A DNA stretch of 64,000 nucleotides, taken from positions 20,940,680 to 21,004,679 of the forward strand of contig NC_072472.1 in NCBI RefSeq assembly GCF_027596085.1, read 5' to 3'. Below, piece by piece: positions 32,910 to 44,880 of the stretch (its first letter is position 1; each line of letters starts with the position of its first letter). Below the pieces are notes generated by a model. The model had not been told where the DNA came from and did no database searches. It saw nothing but the letters and a program-made list of their open reading frames with translations. The translations under genes were made by a program, and so were the position numbers. Origin of the DNA: Anoplopoma fimbria. Its lineage: Eukaryota; Chordata; Actinopteri; Perciformes; Anoplopomatidae.

Positions 32910-33511
32910 CCGCCACCATCCCCCCCAGATTCTTGTAATCGACATGTTGTGCTCTCTCTCTCTGGGTGTGATTGAAATTCCGTATTGGAAAGAAAATGTT
33001 ACTCACAGCCTAGAATTCTACACGCATGTACAATGGTGGCTCGATAAAAGGATATGCTTAACCCGCCTTTGAACGGCATAATAAGAGAGCTGCAGCAAAC
33101 GTTCACTCTCCAGCAAAAGTCTATTCAGCTCTGCTGTGGGATTTTGGGAGCGACTCCTCCTCTGGGCTCGGTTAAGGTTAGGATTAGGGGGCTGCTGCTG
33201 AGTTCACCATGTGTGAGGCTCAGTCTGTTGAGCATCTCGCTGGAGACTGTCAGTCGCTTTCATTTATATACCCATTTCCCTTTACAGGGGGGAAAAAAAG
33301 GGAAAACATTCATTTCTAATGCTGCATGTACAGTATTGGTGTCTTTTGGTCTACACACGGTACAGTTTACCATAATATGACAGTTTCCTTGCATGACACG
33401 TGCCAAGAAGTAGCTATGACAGTTGTCCTTTGGTATGTTGTGAACATAGACTTTATATATATATATATGCAGATGACAAAGTCACTGTGACGTGTTTTTG
33501 AACAAGAGTTC

Positions 33512-33597
33512 AACATTTTGGCCATTACCATCTTGGTCAGAAGTGAGGGTGGAGCTAAGTACAAGTGTACACTGGAAACCATAATGGCCAAAATGTT
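33512..33597. other. 16-bp perfect inverted repeat
   Basis: AACATTTTGGCCATTA (33512-33527) and its exact complement TAATGGCCAAAATGTT (33582-33597) are separated by 54 bp. The sequence around it (ATAGACTTTATATATATATA upstream) looks like part of a dispersed repeat. Confidence 0.7.
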
Positions 33598-33649
33598 AGA
33601 ATTAACTTTCATTAACTTAAAAAAAAAAAAAGGTGTGAAAGGGTTAAAG

Positions 33650-33960
33650 TTTTAAGACGTAAACACTGACAACTCCCAGACAGGACAACTCAGTGGTAGC
33701 ATCCTGTCAATCATTGTGTAGCCCCGCCCAATAATCAAACTCCGCTTATGGTCTATTTGACTCTAAATGGACCATCATTTACTAAATGAACATCATGCTG
33801 TATTGAAGAAGACTTGAAACTAGAGATTGAGACCATAAACTCATGTTTACAATGTTTACTGAGGGAATAAATCAAGAGAGAAGTAGAGTCCTTTTCTCAT
33901 AGACTTCTATACAACCAGAGGAGTCGCCCCCTGATGGACATTAGAGAGAATGCAAAGTTA
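33650..33960 (+). repeat. Unnamed dispersed repeat, copy 1
   Basis: The stretch from AATGGACCATCATTTACTAA to CTGATGGACATTAGAGAGAA is nearly identical to 51285-51470, and the upstream part (GACAACTCCCAGACAGGACA, then TAGCCCCGCCC) is a more diverged match to 51185-51260. There is no open frame. I have a memory of this as a common percomorph non-coding repeat but cannot name its class. Confidence 0.8.
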
Positions 33961-36789
33961 AAAAAACCTTTGTATTGGCTCCACTGTTCAGAACAGGTCG
34001 TTGGCGCATGGTTAAGCATCATAAATCATCCACCGCTGATGAACCGCCGACCCCACTCTTGATTTCCGACGCTATCATAAGGCAGAATAAAACAGCACAG
34101 ACTTGCAAGCTGTCAACCCATCAGAAGCAAAACAGCATCATAAGAGAAGCAACACAGGACAGGGAAACCAAAACATCTCCCCCTCTCCCCTTGTGTAACC
34201 TGCCAGTCCCCCCCTCCCCTCCCCGCCCCCCAGACCTCTGGTCAATCAAAGAGCCCTCTAACCTTGGCGTACGTTAATACCAGGCCCAGCCCACACGGGT
34301 ACGATTGAGACTGAAAACGCTGTCACTGAGTGGACATCATGCCCGCTGTTCTATTTAAGCTGTCAAGCATCGCAGCCTCGAAGCAGGCCCAGCTGGCTCC
34401 CCGTGAGCCCTCTACGACAAGATTGATGAGGGGAAGCCTGGCAGAGTGAGGCCCGCACAGCTGAGCCTTTTGTGTCCTTCTGTATGTACACATCGTTTTC
34501 TCTCATTCCACCCGGAGGATCGGCAGCAGCAGATTAAATGACAGAATGAATATCCGTCAGAGCGTGCACATTTGTTCAAGAGAATCTGTGTAAGCATTCA
34601 ATGTAACCTGGAATTAATTATGCACGCTTGTTTTCCATCGCTGTAATGCCTTAACGCTATTGTAGGCTAAAACATAATTGATATCCTCGCGTATTCAAAT
34701 CATATTTTGTCATATTGTCAGATAGCAAGCTTGTTTTGCTATCTATTGTCATTTTGCATACACCGTGAATACCATTTGAAAGATAAAGGGCAGAAATGCA
34801 GTGGTATGAAAAAAAAAATGGCAAAGTGGATTCTTTCCTCATATTCTCAGCGCGGGAACATACACCCTCTTCAGCACCTCTATTTTAAAACTTTCATTTC
34901 CAAGTTGTTTCAGTTTCTACTCATAATCAGAAGAGGTTTTAAATAATTCAACAGCCTGTCTACACCTGCCATGTGTCAGACAGGTTTCTCAGTAGTCGTT
35001 TCATGCGCGTCTGACAGAACAGATAGCTTTACAATTTTAATCAATACAGATGTCTACACTGGCTGTGCAACGGCTAACACTTCACTATGTCTTTTTGTGT
35101 GTGACTGCATCTCAGTGTCTTTTCACGCTTTGAGTCCTCTCACTCGCAAACGTCACTAGATCGATAGTTTGTTTGGCTGTGTAGTCTGTCTGAGTTTTCA
35201 TAAAGAGGAATTACACAGGCCTTGTCCACTGCCAGCCCAACTATATTCTCTTTGAGTACTTGCTCTTCTTGAGTAGATAATGAGTTTATACTTCTTCTGG
35301 AACTGTGTCTTTTCACAGCCCCCTTTCCTATTTCAGCTGCTTGTTCACTACCACTGTATGATGAAAATGGTTGAGTGTAGCTGTAAATATAAAATCCAAC
35401 ACATTACAAGGACATTGGACCAGATATACTGTCCGAATCCACAAGGCAGGCAGCGTCTGCTCAGAATGATGCTGATGCCTCCTCATACTGTAGTGTAGGA
35501 TGAACAGAGCTGCATGCAGGTCCCTTCTATTTTTGGATGTAATATGGCCTTTTACTTTTACTTCTTGCCAAGGACTGCAGTTAGAAAGTTAGCCTGCTGG
35601 CTAACACCGGTACATTTACAGAGATGTTGATTAATGTGCGGAGTCCTTGTTTTAATTTTAGGCTCATGTTGTACTCCCTCAGAAAAGAAAATACAAACAA
35701 ACATCTGTATATGAGATAACAATACATACATGTATATATTCTTTTTTATTTATTTCTTTTTAACTTCTGTATTTCCTTTTTTTCCCATTCTGGTAAGCAT
35801 TGAAACAGACAAATACTTAATGGCTGTTGTGTAAGACAACGTATTTAATCATTATTATCATTTCAGGTGCCAGTGTGTACATTTTGGGGAATCACTCAAC
35901 GGAAATTAAATATCATTTCGGAACTATGTTTTAATCTGTATATATTCACTTGAAACAAAGAATGTGTTTGTCGTAAGCTTAGAATGAGTCCTTCACGACT
36001 TCCATTGCACCTAATGTAGTATTATTATGGTATGGATGGCCTCTGAGTGAGGCAAACAGCGTTACAGTGGTTTTGTACTTGGCAGCTCACATTAGCACAG
36101 GAAGAAGAGGATTGAACAGTGGGGTATCTAGTTGACAGCAATCTGAGAGCACACCACTAGATGCCACTAAATCCTACACACTTTTTTTTCATCCATTGAT
36201 AACCGACCAATTGTGAGCCTGTGGTTCATTACAGCATACTCCAGAAAGTCTCATCTATGTCACCAGGGAAGTGATATTAGATAAATTGATGTCTCGTCAT
36301 CATGCTGAACACCAGTGAGCTCAGAATCACACACACTGTATTCAATAACAAGATACTCCTTGTGGATTAATTAGCAGACTCCTGGACTTTGGTGTCATAA
36401 GTGATCTCTTTTCCAAATTAAGATATCAGCACTTTGAGTGACTTAGATGAAAAATATATTGAAGGAGTTAGCTGACATAAAAGTAGTCCCTGACATTTTG
36501 TATTGTTCTGACAAGCAACAAAACACTTCTGAATAAGATAATAAGATTTGATATTGAGCTGGGACTTACTGAACTCTTTATTATAATGAAGATTTACAGA
36601 AAAAGATAAATAATTTCATAGCTGAGCAATGCTATTAAAAAGAAACCTTTAACCTGATGACATTTATTGCTGACTGAAGGTAAGTGAGTGGTGAAACATT
36701 ATCATCATTCATCAACATCCATTTTGGCTCTTTATTGTCAGCTGATTCATAAAGGCTTTTGTGCTTTTTGTTGTACTGTGTGCTGTTCT
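33961..36789. other. Intergenic or intronic DNA; no gene recognised
   Basis: There is a C-rich stretch near 34183-34233 and a possible TATA-like TATTTAAG near 34352, but no frame with recognisable protein features. Nothing here supports a gene. Confidence 0.5.
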
Positions 36790-37063
36790 ACATTACATTA
36801 CAGTCATTTAGCAGACGCTTTTATCCAAAGCGACTTACAGTCAGTAGTATATTACATATCATTCACCCATTCACACACTGATGACAGGCTACCATGCAAG
36901 GTGCCACCATCAGACTCTAACTAACATTCATGCAACATCCAGTCCACACCGATGGCAAGCCTTCGGGAGCAACTTAGGGTTACTGCCGAGGCCGGGTATC
37001 GAACCACCGACCCTCTGATTGGAGAACTACCTTGCTCTCCACTACGCCACAGCTCCCCCTCTC
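36790..37063 (-). repeat. tRNA-derived SINE with L2-type tail
   Basis: Read on the minus strand from 37063, it begins with a tRNA-like head: an A-box-like TGGCGTAGTGGAGAG, then GGTTCGATACC as B box, the internal RNA polymerase III promoter. The body follows, containing TTGCTCCCGAAGGCTTGCC and GTGTGTGAATGGGTGAATGA. It ends in the L2 LINE tail CTGTAAGTCGCTTTGGATAA and TGTAATGTAATGTA. The shared tail implies mobilisation by an L2-type RT such as the one whose tail lies at 3371. Confidence 0.88.
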
Positions 37064-37446
37064 TAAACAGTCAATGCATGTGCAGATCTTCGTTATGTTG
37101 CATCTGTGGTTGTTTGGAATAAAAATGGCATCATTAGCATGAGCAGTGATAGGCAGCGTATCTAAACACAAAGATCACCTGTAGAGAATCATAATAAGCC
37201 ACTTTGAATCAGGATTTTTAACTGAAACTGTGAAATAATGCTAGAATATCTCAGTGTACACGAAGTTCAGATACAACACTGTAACAGATGATGTTGTGCT
37301 AGGTGTCTCAGATATTACTCAGATTGGTGAGAAGCACACATGGTGAGACACGGAGCTGGTCGTTATGACACACTAGTCCTGATGGATAAATGTTCTTTAT
37401 ATTTCAACACAAGATCAAGGCGATTCAAGGGACTAACAACACTAAC

Positions 37447-37542
37447 GACTCACATGACTAGAGACTCACATGACTAGAGACTCACATGACTAGAGACTCA
37501 CATGACTAGAGACTCACATGACTAGTGACTCACATGACTTTT
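37447..37542 (+). repeat. 16-bp minisatellite
   Basis: The unit GACTCACATGACTAGA repeats six times at exact 16-bp spacing (37447, 37463, 37479, 37495, 37511, 37527); the fifth and sixth units carry changes. Confidence 0.95.
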
Positions 37543-40500
37543 GTTACCAACGAGTCGTAGGAGCAGCAACTCACGTGGATAAAGAAACTAAGGAATCATG
37601 TAACTAACGACTGACGTGACAAAAGAAGTGAACATTGATGACCCATGCAGCGCCCCCTCCACCAACTCTAAGTGGACTTTTGCACTCTGTATACTATGTT
37701 AGTGTCTCTGAGCATCTATTAGTGATGTTGATGGGTTCACAAAGCAGTTGTCAGAAAGCCTGGTGCGTCTTATACAAACACTAAAGTGTGTCTCAGTGTG
37801 TCGGTATAAAGACACCTTAAATGTCATTGTCTTTGAGGGACTGTCTCATTAGACTTTTTCTTGAATATAATGTGTTTTGTTCATATCCTGACACCAGTCC
37901 AGGCACATCAATTCTTTATTTACTCTTTGATCACAGACATTGTGTAAAGATCCACCAATTCATCGTCAGACACACTAAAGCACAAAACTAATTATGTCAT
38001 TTTCATGTGTGAGCACTGTCGTCTTCCAGCGGTCAATACATAACACATAGACATAGCCTACGATATGTCAAATAATGGAGCTGAGACTTTTGTTTCCTTT
38101 TGATTTGGATTATCTCTCTCCATCTTAGTTATTACATTTGGCCTGCTAGTGCATCTCAACAGCCCACTTATTCCTTCGGGGCCACCTGTAGGTAAGAAAT
38201 AAAAGCCCTTCCTTCCATTAACCGGCCGAGAAAACAAATCAGTAACCATACAGGCCCCTGCCCTCTATGCCACAACAGTAGGAGGCTTGGGAACCAGTAA
38301 AAGCCTTTGGTACTGGTGGGTATTGTGGGAGACATACTGTAGTTGAGTGCTTATGGGGATGTGTTGAATGCTGGCTGGCTAAGAAAAGGTAGTTATCTAA
38401 TGCAGAAAACAGGAGAGTAAATTAAGACTTGCTAAAAGCCAAATTAGACACATCTAAGTGTCATTACCTCATACAGTAAAGCCCATCCTTTTCCAGTTCA
38501 AGGCGCTTTGCTTTAAGGCTGCGTGCCAGCACTGATCCCGAGACCTTGCAGCCGATACTGTGTCGTCCTGTCTTCCATCATCCATTACCTTTGATGTCTT
38601 CGCATGCTACAGTCACGTCACTCTGTGTATCTCTATTCACTGTCACTTTGTTGCCAGACCTGCTGCAGCCAAATTGGCCGTATACTCTGGGGTTCCTCTA
38701 ATGAGGAGATTTCTAAGTGAAAGCTGACTGTCTCCACAGTAAATTGCTTCTTAAATTATTCTGGAGCTTGTTAATCTGGAGGATCTACTGTGGGCTCACA
38801 GAGCTCTGCATTCTCCACCAAGTAGCATGTGTAAACACTAAACATTACTGTCCAAGCAAAAACTATTTAGGTCAACCTTTTGTTTGATCCCGACATCATC
38901 AAAACTAAAAAATATACCAATCAAAAATATCTGCAACAGTGACTAAATCAACACAAGTAATGTATTTCCAGAAAGACATGTAGAAACAGTAGTATTTGGC
39001 AGGACACAAAGTGGACCACATGTCTCTGTTATGAAAAAAAAAGGAACACTATTTCATCTTTTACTTTGAACTTTAAAATAAATAATGTTGGATTCAGGTC
39101 TGACTATTTCAATTTGACTGTTTCAACCTCAGTTAGGACATGATCGTGACATTTGAAGTTGTCCCGTTATATGTTTGTGATCAGAGGATCATAAATGGAA
39201 AACCTTTTTAAGTTTAAAGGACCACAACACAGTTTGAAAGTCCCCTCAGGGCAACTGACAGTAGGCTTCTTTGGAGCTCTTGTCTATAACATTCTACCTG
39301 ATGATCTGAGCTACAAAGAAACATCTACTGTCACATTATGTTTCATAAGTCATCTTAGCTGTGCAGTGCATGAAGTACAATTTTAAATGCTCCCCCGTTT
39401 TTAATTACACATCATGTAATAGTAAATTATTGTGCAGCTACTGTCACCCATTATTTATTTATTATTGTAATATTGGTTTATTAAAAAAAAAAGATCTCTA
39501 TTATGTAGTGCTGTCATGGAATTCTGAGAACATGATCCAAGTAAAACATTTGCTCATTGACACATTTCAGAGACTGTTCAGGAGGAAGCACCCAAGCACA
39601 ATGTAATATAAGTCACATGGTTTATCATCAGGCATCTTATCAAAACATTTACCAGACAAACATTAAAGGTTTGAAAACTTTCATCTATGACGTGTCTCTA
39701 TAACACTATTCCTCTCATTGAGTCAAACTAGGGGTGGGCCAAATGTCAAAAGAATATCTCAAATTTTCATGTTGTTTTTTTGGCACCACATAAATGAGAT
39801 CCACCACAAAGCAATTATTAAACATTTTGATTATTCCCCACTGACAGATGTTTCTCACTAAAACTTTCTTCCTCAACTTTTTAAAAAAACCCATCTGTAT
39901 CTCCGACTTTAACTTAAATTTCGTAACTGCTCTAAGAACTTTTGTATTATTTTAGACCATCTTTATCTGGAATCCTTTGCGTCCATTCCTTCATAAATAG
40001 GCCTTTCATCTAATAACCAGGCATCCTATGCTTATTGGTAAAGACATGATAATGTATTATTTTGACTGTAAAAGTTATATTATTCGGTTAGCAATGAGAC
40101 AAATCCCTAATAATCCTGTAAATGTTTCCGTCTGACAAATGGCTATACTTACAGAGCTGAGTTTTATATGATAAGCAGTAGCCTTCAGAGATCAATCATC
40201 ATATATTTCACAATCACATTCAACTCTGCTGAAAAGTACTGAACAAACTATGCAAACTCCCTATTAATTTAATGTTGTGAATAGAAAATGTATTTGGGTG
40301 ATGTTTGAACTAGCAGGTGCACAAAACTGACTTCAACAGCATGAACCCACACTGCAGTGGGCCAAAGTAGCATAAGCACCATTACATGTGCTATATTGGG
40401 CCCGTAGAATCCCAATTGATTAAAAGGCTATGAGCCATCTGCCACCTTCTGAAGGCTGTACAAAGAGATTGATGATGTTTATCATGTTTTCTATAAAATT

Positions 40501-40609
40501 CCATAGGTGGCTTCAGAGCCAGCTCATAACTGGCCTGTAAATCGATATCTGTACGACGGACAAGGCGAAGCTGATGGAGGCATGATTTTCAGTCCAACGG
40601 GTGTGTTGG

Positions 40610-40611
<2 letters not shown>

Positions 40612-40650
<39 letters not shown>
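40612..40650. repeat. (GT)n microsatellite
   Basis: A perfect TG/GT run of about 19 units, followed by an imperfect TTGTGTTGGTGTG. Confidence 0.97.
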
Positions 40651-40653
<3 letters not shown>

Positions 40654-41895
40654 TGTTGGTGTGTACTTCTGCTATGGTCTGAAAATTGAAGCATCTGCTA
40701 CCAAGCGCACCCATTCCAAGTGTGGAAATGGGTTTCAAACAAACCAATAAGTTTGCTGAAAATGAATACGGCAAACAGGGACATTCAAAACTAAATAACG
40801 AGGAATTCACATATGGTTTGGCTGCATAATTCTGGTTACAGAACGAATCAAATATATGTATATTATGGTAAACAATTTTTGGTTACTTCTACATATAAAT
40901 CAGCTTAGACTTTTACTGCTTGCACATTGACTTGTCTTGATTACTTTCATCCTGAATATATTTAGACTCATTCTAATCACTAACAGAACCGTTCTCCCAT
41001 CATCAGCACACCGTTTATCCACATTAAATCTGCACCATTTCATGCAGATAAAGCCCTTTAATTTGCCTTGCGGTGAATCATTGTTGATTACTTTAAAACC
41101 TTGTGTTGCTTCGATAAGAACCAAACTCCCCCTCCCAAAATATACATACTATAAATCTTGTCCTTATCCGTTGCTCCTATCCGTCATATTTATCAAATCT
41201 TCATCGATCTTTATCTCCCTTATCCTTTCCTTTTATAAGGTAACACTAATGCACTAATTAATTATATTTTCTCAGCAGCTGCTACAAGAAGTATTATAAA
41301 CTGACCACAGACAGAGGACAAACCAAAGCAGTCCAGGCTGCACTTGCCTTGTTGCCAATGATATCTTTAAACATCTGAACCGATGCTGTGATTGCAAATT
41401 GTTTTGCACATATACCAAATTGTTTTTAATTAAAAGATTGGATGATACCAAGCAGAAATCAATTTTGGAATTGCGATTTGTTGGTGTACACATTGAAAAC
41501 AACCTTCAACCTCAGCTGAAAGTGGAAATTGAGAACACTGTGTTCTAACCTCATTCCAAGTTAACATTTTTTTGGCAATTTAGCAAGAAAGCAAGAGATG
41601 ACTTGTTTGAAATCGTGTCACTCGTTGTAGGCAGCAACCTTTCCAACAGCAAAACTTAATTTGGATTAATCTTGTAAATATGCAAAAATGTCTTAATTAG
41701 TTGGAGTGGAATGATATTATGTGTTGCACTTTGATTTAGGCTGACAAGGTTGGTTTGTGCATATTTTGAACGAGAAACTAGGAAATTGATTCATGGAAAT
41801 CGTCGCTGAATAGAGTGTTCAAGCTCTATTCAGTAAAATTACTATTGAGCATGGTAAATTATAACGTTATGTGTCCAGGTGTGATCACGTTTTAA

Positions 41896-42975
41896 GCAAG
41901 ATTTTTTAATAAATACAGTTTTTTAATGTTTCAACAGGCATACAAAATAAATACTAGAGAAGGAATTATGACCTGTTTAGCTTTCTAACACTAAACAGCT
42001 TATAATATGTATCATTAAAACTATTAAATAAATGAAAAGATAAAGTTTTTTATTAAAAATACAATCGTTTATTTCCAAATCATAAAAAAAAAAATGTATT
42101 AGGCAATTACCTACTATAGCTGACTATAACAAAGTAAAAGGATAAAATTTAGAATTTTTGACTCACACCGCAATTATTTTTCGGGTTTCGATTAATCAAT
42201 GGAATAATGAGTAGAGTAGTCGACTATCAGAATAATCAATAGCTGCTGACCCTTTCAGAGTGCAGCGTCAATATGTTGTTGAGTCCATGAGTAAATGGAT
42301 TGAATTCAATCTCAGTCTGCTCCACTTGGAGACCAATGGACTTTAAGTCTATGAAACTGACCCTTCTCTGATGGATGAAATACATCCGATTGATAAAGAG
42401 ATTATGTATATAGCATCAGATTTTCTTCCCCTCAAACTCTAAGTAAGCTCTTGAAGCGCCTACTCCAACAGCTGTTTAGACCGAATATATCAGTGCACCC
42501 ATCCACCAGAGCCTACACAGTGATTTGGATTATGCATCAATCTGTTTGAACTTCTTAAATGTCATTGTTTAAAATAAAAAATAACAACCTTTTTTATATC
42601 TGCAAAGAGCAGTCTTAAGTTAACTGCAGGGATGTTAAAAGAATGTGAACATAAGGTTTTTGTTCTAGACCACATTTCATTTTATTCAAAAAAAGACCTT
42701 CTTTATTATTTAAATTCTAAATTTTATCCTTTTACTTTGTTATAGTCAGCTATAGTAGGTAATTGCCTACTATACTAATTTTTTTTTATGATTTGGAAAT
42801 AAACGATTGTATTTTTTAATAAAAAACTTTATCTTTTCATTTATTTAATAGTTTTAATGATACATATTATAAGCTGTTTAGTGTTAGAAAGCTAAACAGG
42901 TCATAATTCCTTTCTAGTATTTATTTTGTATGCCTGTTGAAACATTAAAAAACTGTATTTATTAAAAAATCTTGC
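41896..42975. mobile_element. Putative non-autonomous element with ~263-bp inverted arms
   Basis: The left arm (41896-42157, starting GCAAGATTTTTTAATAAATA) is the reverse complement of the right arm (42712-42975, ending in TTTATTAAAAAATCTTGC), with only a few mismatches, mostly in A/T runs. The ~550-bp centre between them has no open frame. Very long arms around a non-coding core fit a fold-back or MITE-like DNA transposon. I cannot find a clear target-site duplication next to the arm ends (TTAA left, TGTT right), so a recent local inverted duplication is the alternative. Confidence 0.75.
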
Positions 42976-44199
42976 TGTTGTTCAAAGAAATATGATAACT
43001 TGTCATCCAGTGACCCTTTAGACCAAATTACCTCTATTACCAGAAAACAAATCAAACAAATAAACAAGAAATGGATGCAGAGCAGCATGATAACACATAA
43101 GTCTTTTCAAAATAAACAAAACCAACACGATTCCCTTTACTTCTATTCTTCAGATGTAACACCAAAGCGTTTGAGCTTTGCAGTAGCGTGGCTGTTTTCT
43201 GACTCGGGGGCTGATGGCCCTGCACCAATCCAAAGTGACACGGCTCATTTCACTCAAGACAAGCGTATGGATTTAGAGCAGGCGCCGAGAGTCCCACAAA
43301 GTTTGAAAGTGCATCCGTAAAGACGGACCACTACCGAGGCTTATGAAGGTGGCGCTGCCCTTGTTCCAGAGCTAATTTTATCAGATGTACTACCATGGTC
43401 AGGAAGCATTCTATTTTATTTGCCGGGCAAATGTGCCACCCGTGAGGCAGACAAATGAGTGCAATGCACTTTGTTGAGAACAACATCATTGACCCTGCTC
43501 CCTCACAGCTATAGATTTTCCTCCAATGCGAGCTCTATATCCACGAGGGCACAAGCAAGGCCTTGCCAATGATTAATTCAAGCACTTTTGTACCTGTTTA
43601 GCTATTAATCTATTGGGGCACCTTGCCAGAGTATTTCATGTAAAAAAAAAAATGACACGTCTTATTTGTGCCTCCTTTTCAAAATTGAGACATTATCTAT
43701 TATTTATAACATCTTACAGTACTCTGTTTTTTTCCCGTGTGGTTACTGTGTGCAAGGCAAAAGTAAAAATCTGCCTTCTCCACATTATATGTGTTCTTCC
43801 ACCATGTCTTTGGGATTGATTTCTGCAAGACAGGGAACACCATCATGTGGAGGAACAAAGCTCAGAAGCTACAAACAGCACACTGAGGGGCTGGCTATGT
43901 AGTTATGGCTCAAACTGACACACACACACACACAGGCAGGGGACAGTCACTTAAAGTTCAGCCCCACTGGCAGTTTAAAAACAATTATGTTGGGCTGCTT
44001 GGTTCTGAAGCTGCTCATTGTTGTTCTTAGGTTCATTAAAGCTTAAAACTGCGAGAGAGAAACTCAGGTTATTTACCCCACACCAAGCTAAGCATGTTTA
44101 GTACAAGGTATGTTGTATAAAGCTGATAAAACTTTTCTTAATATATGTGCATATAGCATTCATTGGTTTATATAGATCATGTATGTCATATACATTGAA
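42976..44199. other. Intergenic DNA; no gene recognised
   Basis: A frame at 43000-43320 has no recognisable domain. A short CA run lies at 43918-43934. Nothing else stands out. Confidence 0.5.
43918..43934. repeat. Short (CA)n tract
   Basis: About eight CA units. Confidence 0.9.
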
Positions 44200-44458
44200 T
44201 GTGTTGTAACTCTGTTATGCTGTTCATTCTGTACACATGACATCTATTGCATTCTGTCCATCCTGGGAGAAGGATCCCTCCTCTGTCGTTCTCCCAGAGG
44301 TTTCTTCCTTTTTTCTCCCTGTTAAAGGGGTTTTTTAGGGGAGTTTTTCCTGTGCCGATGTGAGGGAAGGACAGAGGATGTCGCATGTGTACAGATTGTA
44401 AAGCCCTCTGAGGCAAATTTGTAATTTTGGGCTATACAAAATAATAATAATAATAATT
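44200..44458 (+). repeat. Teleost LINE 3' untranslated end
   Basis: It contains the conserved string CTGGGAGAAGGATCCCTCCT, then AGGTTTCTTCC, GTTAAAGGGGTTTTTTAGGG, TTGTAAAGCCCTCTGAGGC and a GGGCTATACAAAATAATAAT tail. This is a 3' end I know to be very frequent in fish genomes (Rex/CR1-type non-LTR retrotransposons; exact clade from memory). Only the non-coding end is present, so it is a 5'-truncated insertion on the plus strand. Confidence 0.8.
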
Positions 44459-44749
44459 GAAATGGTACAAGTAACATCAAAGGATACAATATGATATACG
44501 AAACCCCAAATCCCTCTATAAAAACATTCAACTCTGATATTAGTCCAGGCATTTTAAAGTTAAAAATGTGGGTCAAGCTTACACAAATTGCAACAAAAAC
44601 AATGAATCTGAGCTCTGAATAAGAGACAAAAGTCCTAAAGGAATCATTTAGGGGAAAGTATTGAAAATGACCTGAATGTGATCCTTAACACCGTTTGTTT
44701 TAGGGTCATTTAAATGACTGTATAAGCCTAAAATATTTTCAATATTAGT

Positions 44750-44880
44750 CTTATTCTACCCAGATCTCATCTTATTCTATCAAGATCTGGTCTAATTCCA
44801 CTCAGATCTGGTCCTATTCTACCAAGATCTAGTCATGTTTCACCCAGATCAGATCTTTTTTTCTACCCAGATCATATTCA
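44750..44880 (+). repeat. Degenerate 21-bp tandem repeat
   Basis: AGATCT cores occur at 44762, 44783, 44804 and 44825, exactly 21 bp apart, continuing as AGATC at 44846 and 44869. The unit is like CTATTCTACCCAGATCTGGT with substitutions. Confidence 0.85.

Larger units (their letters stand above)
37064..41895. other. Intergenic or intronic DNA with simple repeats; no gene recognised
   Basis: Apart from the 16-bp minisatellite (37447-37542) and the GT run (40612-40650), I see only AT-rich sequence with short frames. None shows a motif or a convincing exon. Confidence 0.5.

Noticed and set aside
32229..33006. Cys-Val and Thr-His rich proteins
   Set aside because: They are translations of (CA)n microsatellites.
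36980..37063. Functional tRNA gene
   Set aside because: A and B boxes are present but the sequence continues into SINE body and LINE tail and does not fold as a complete tRNA.
37447..37542. CRISPR-like array
   Set aside because: Units are directly adjacent with no variable spacers and the genome is vertebrate; it is a minisatellite.
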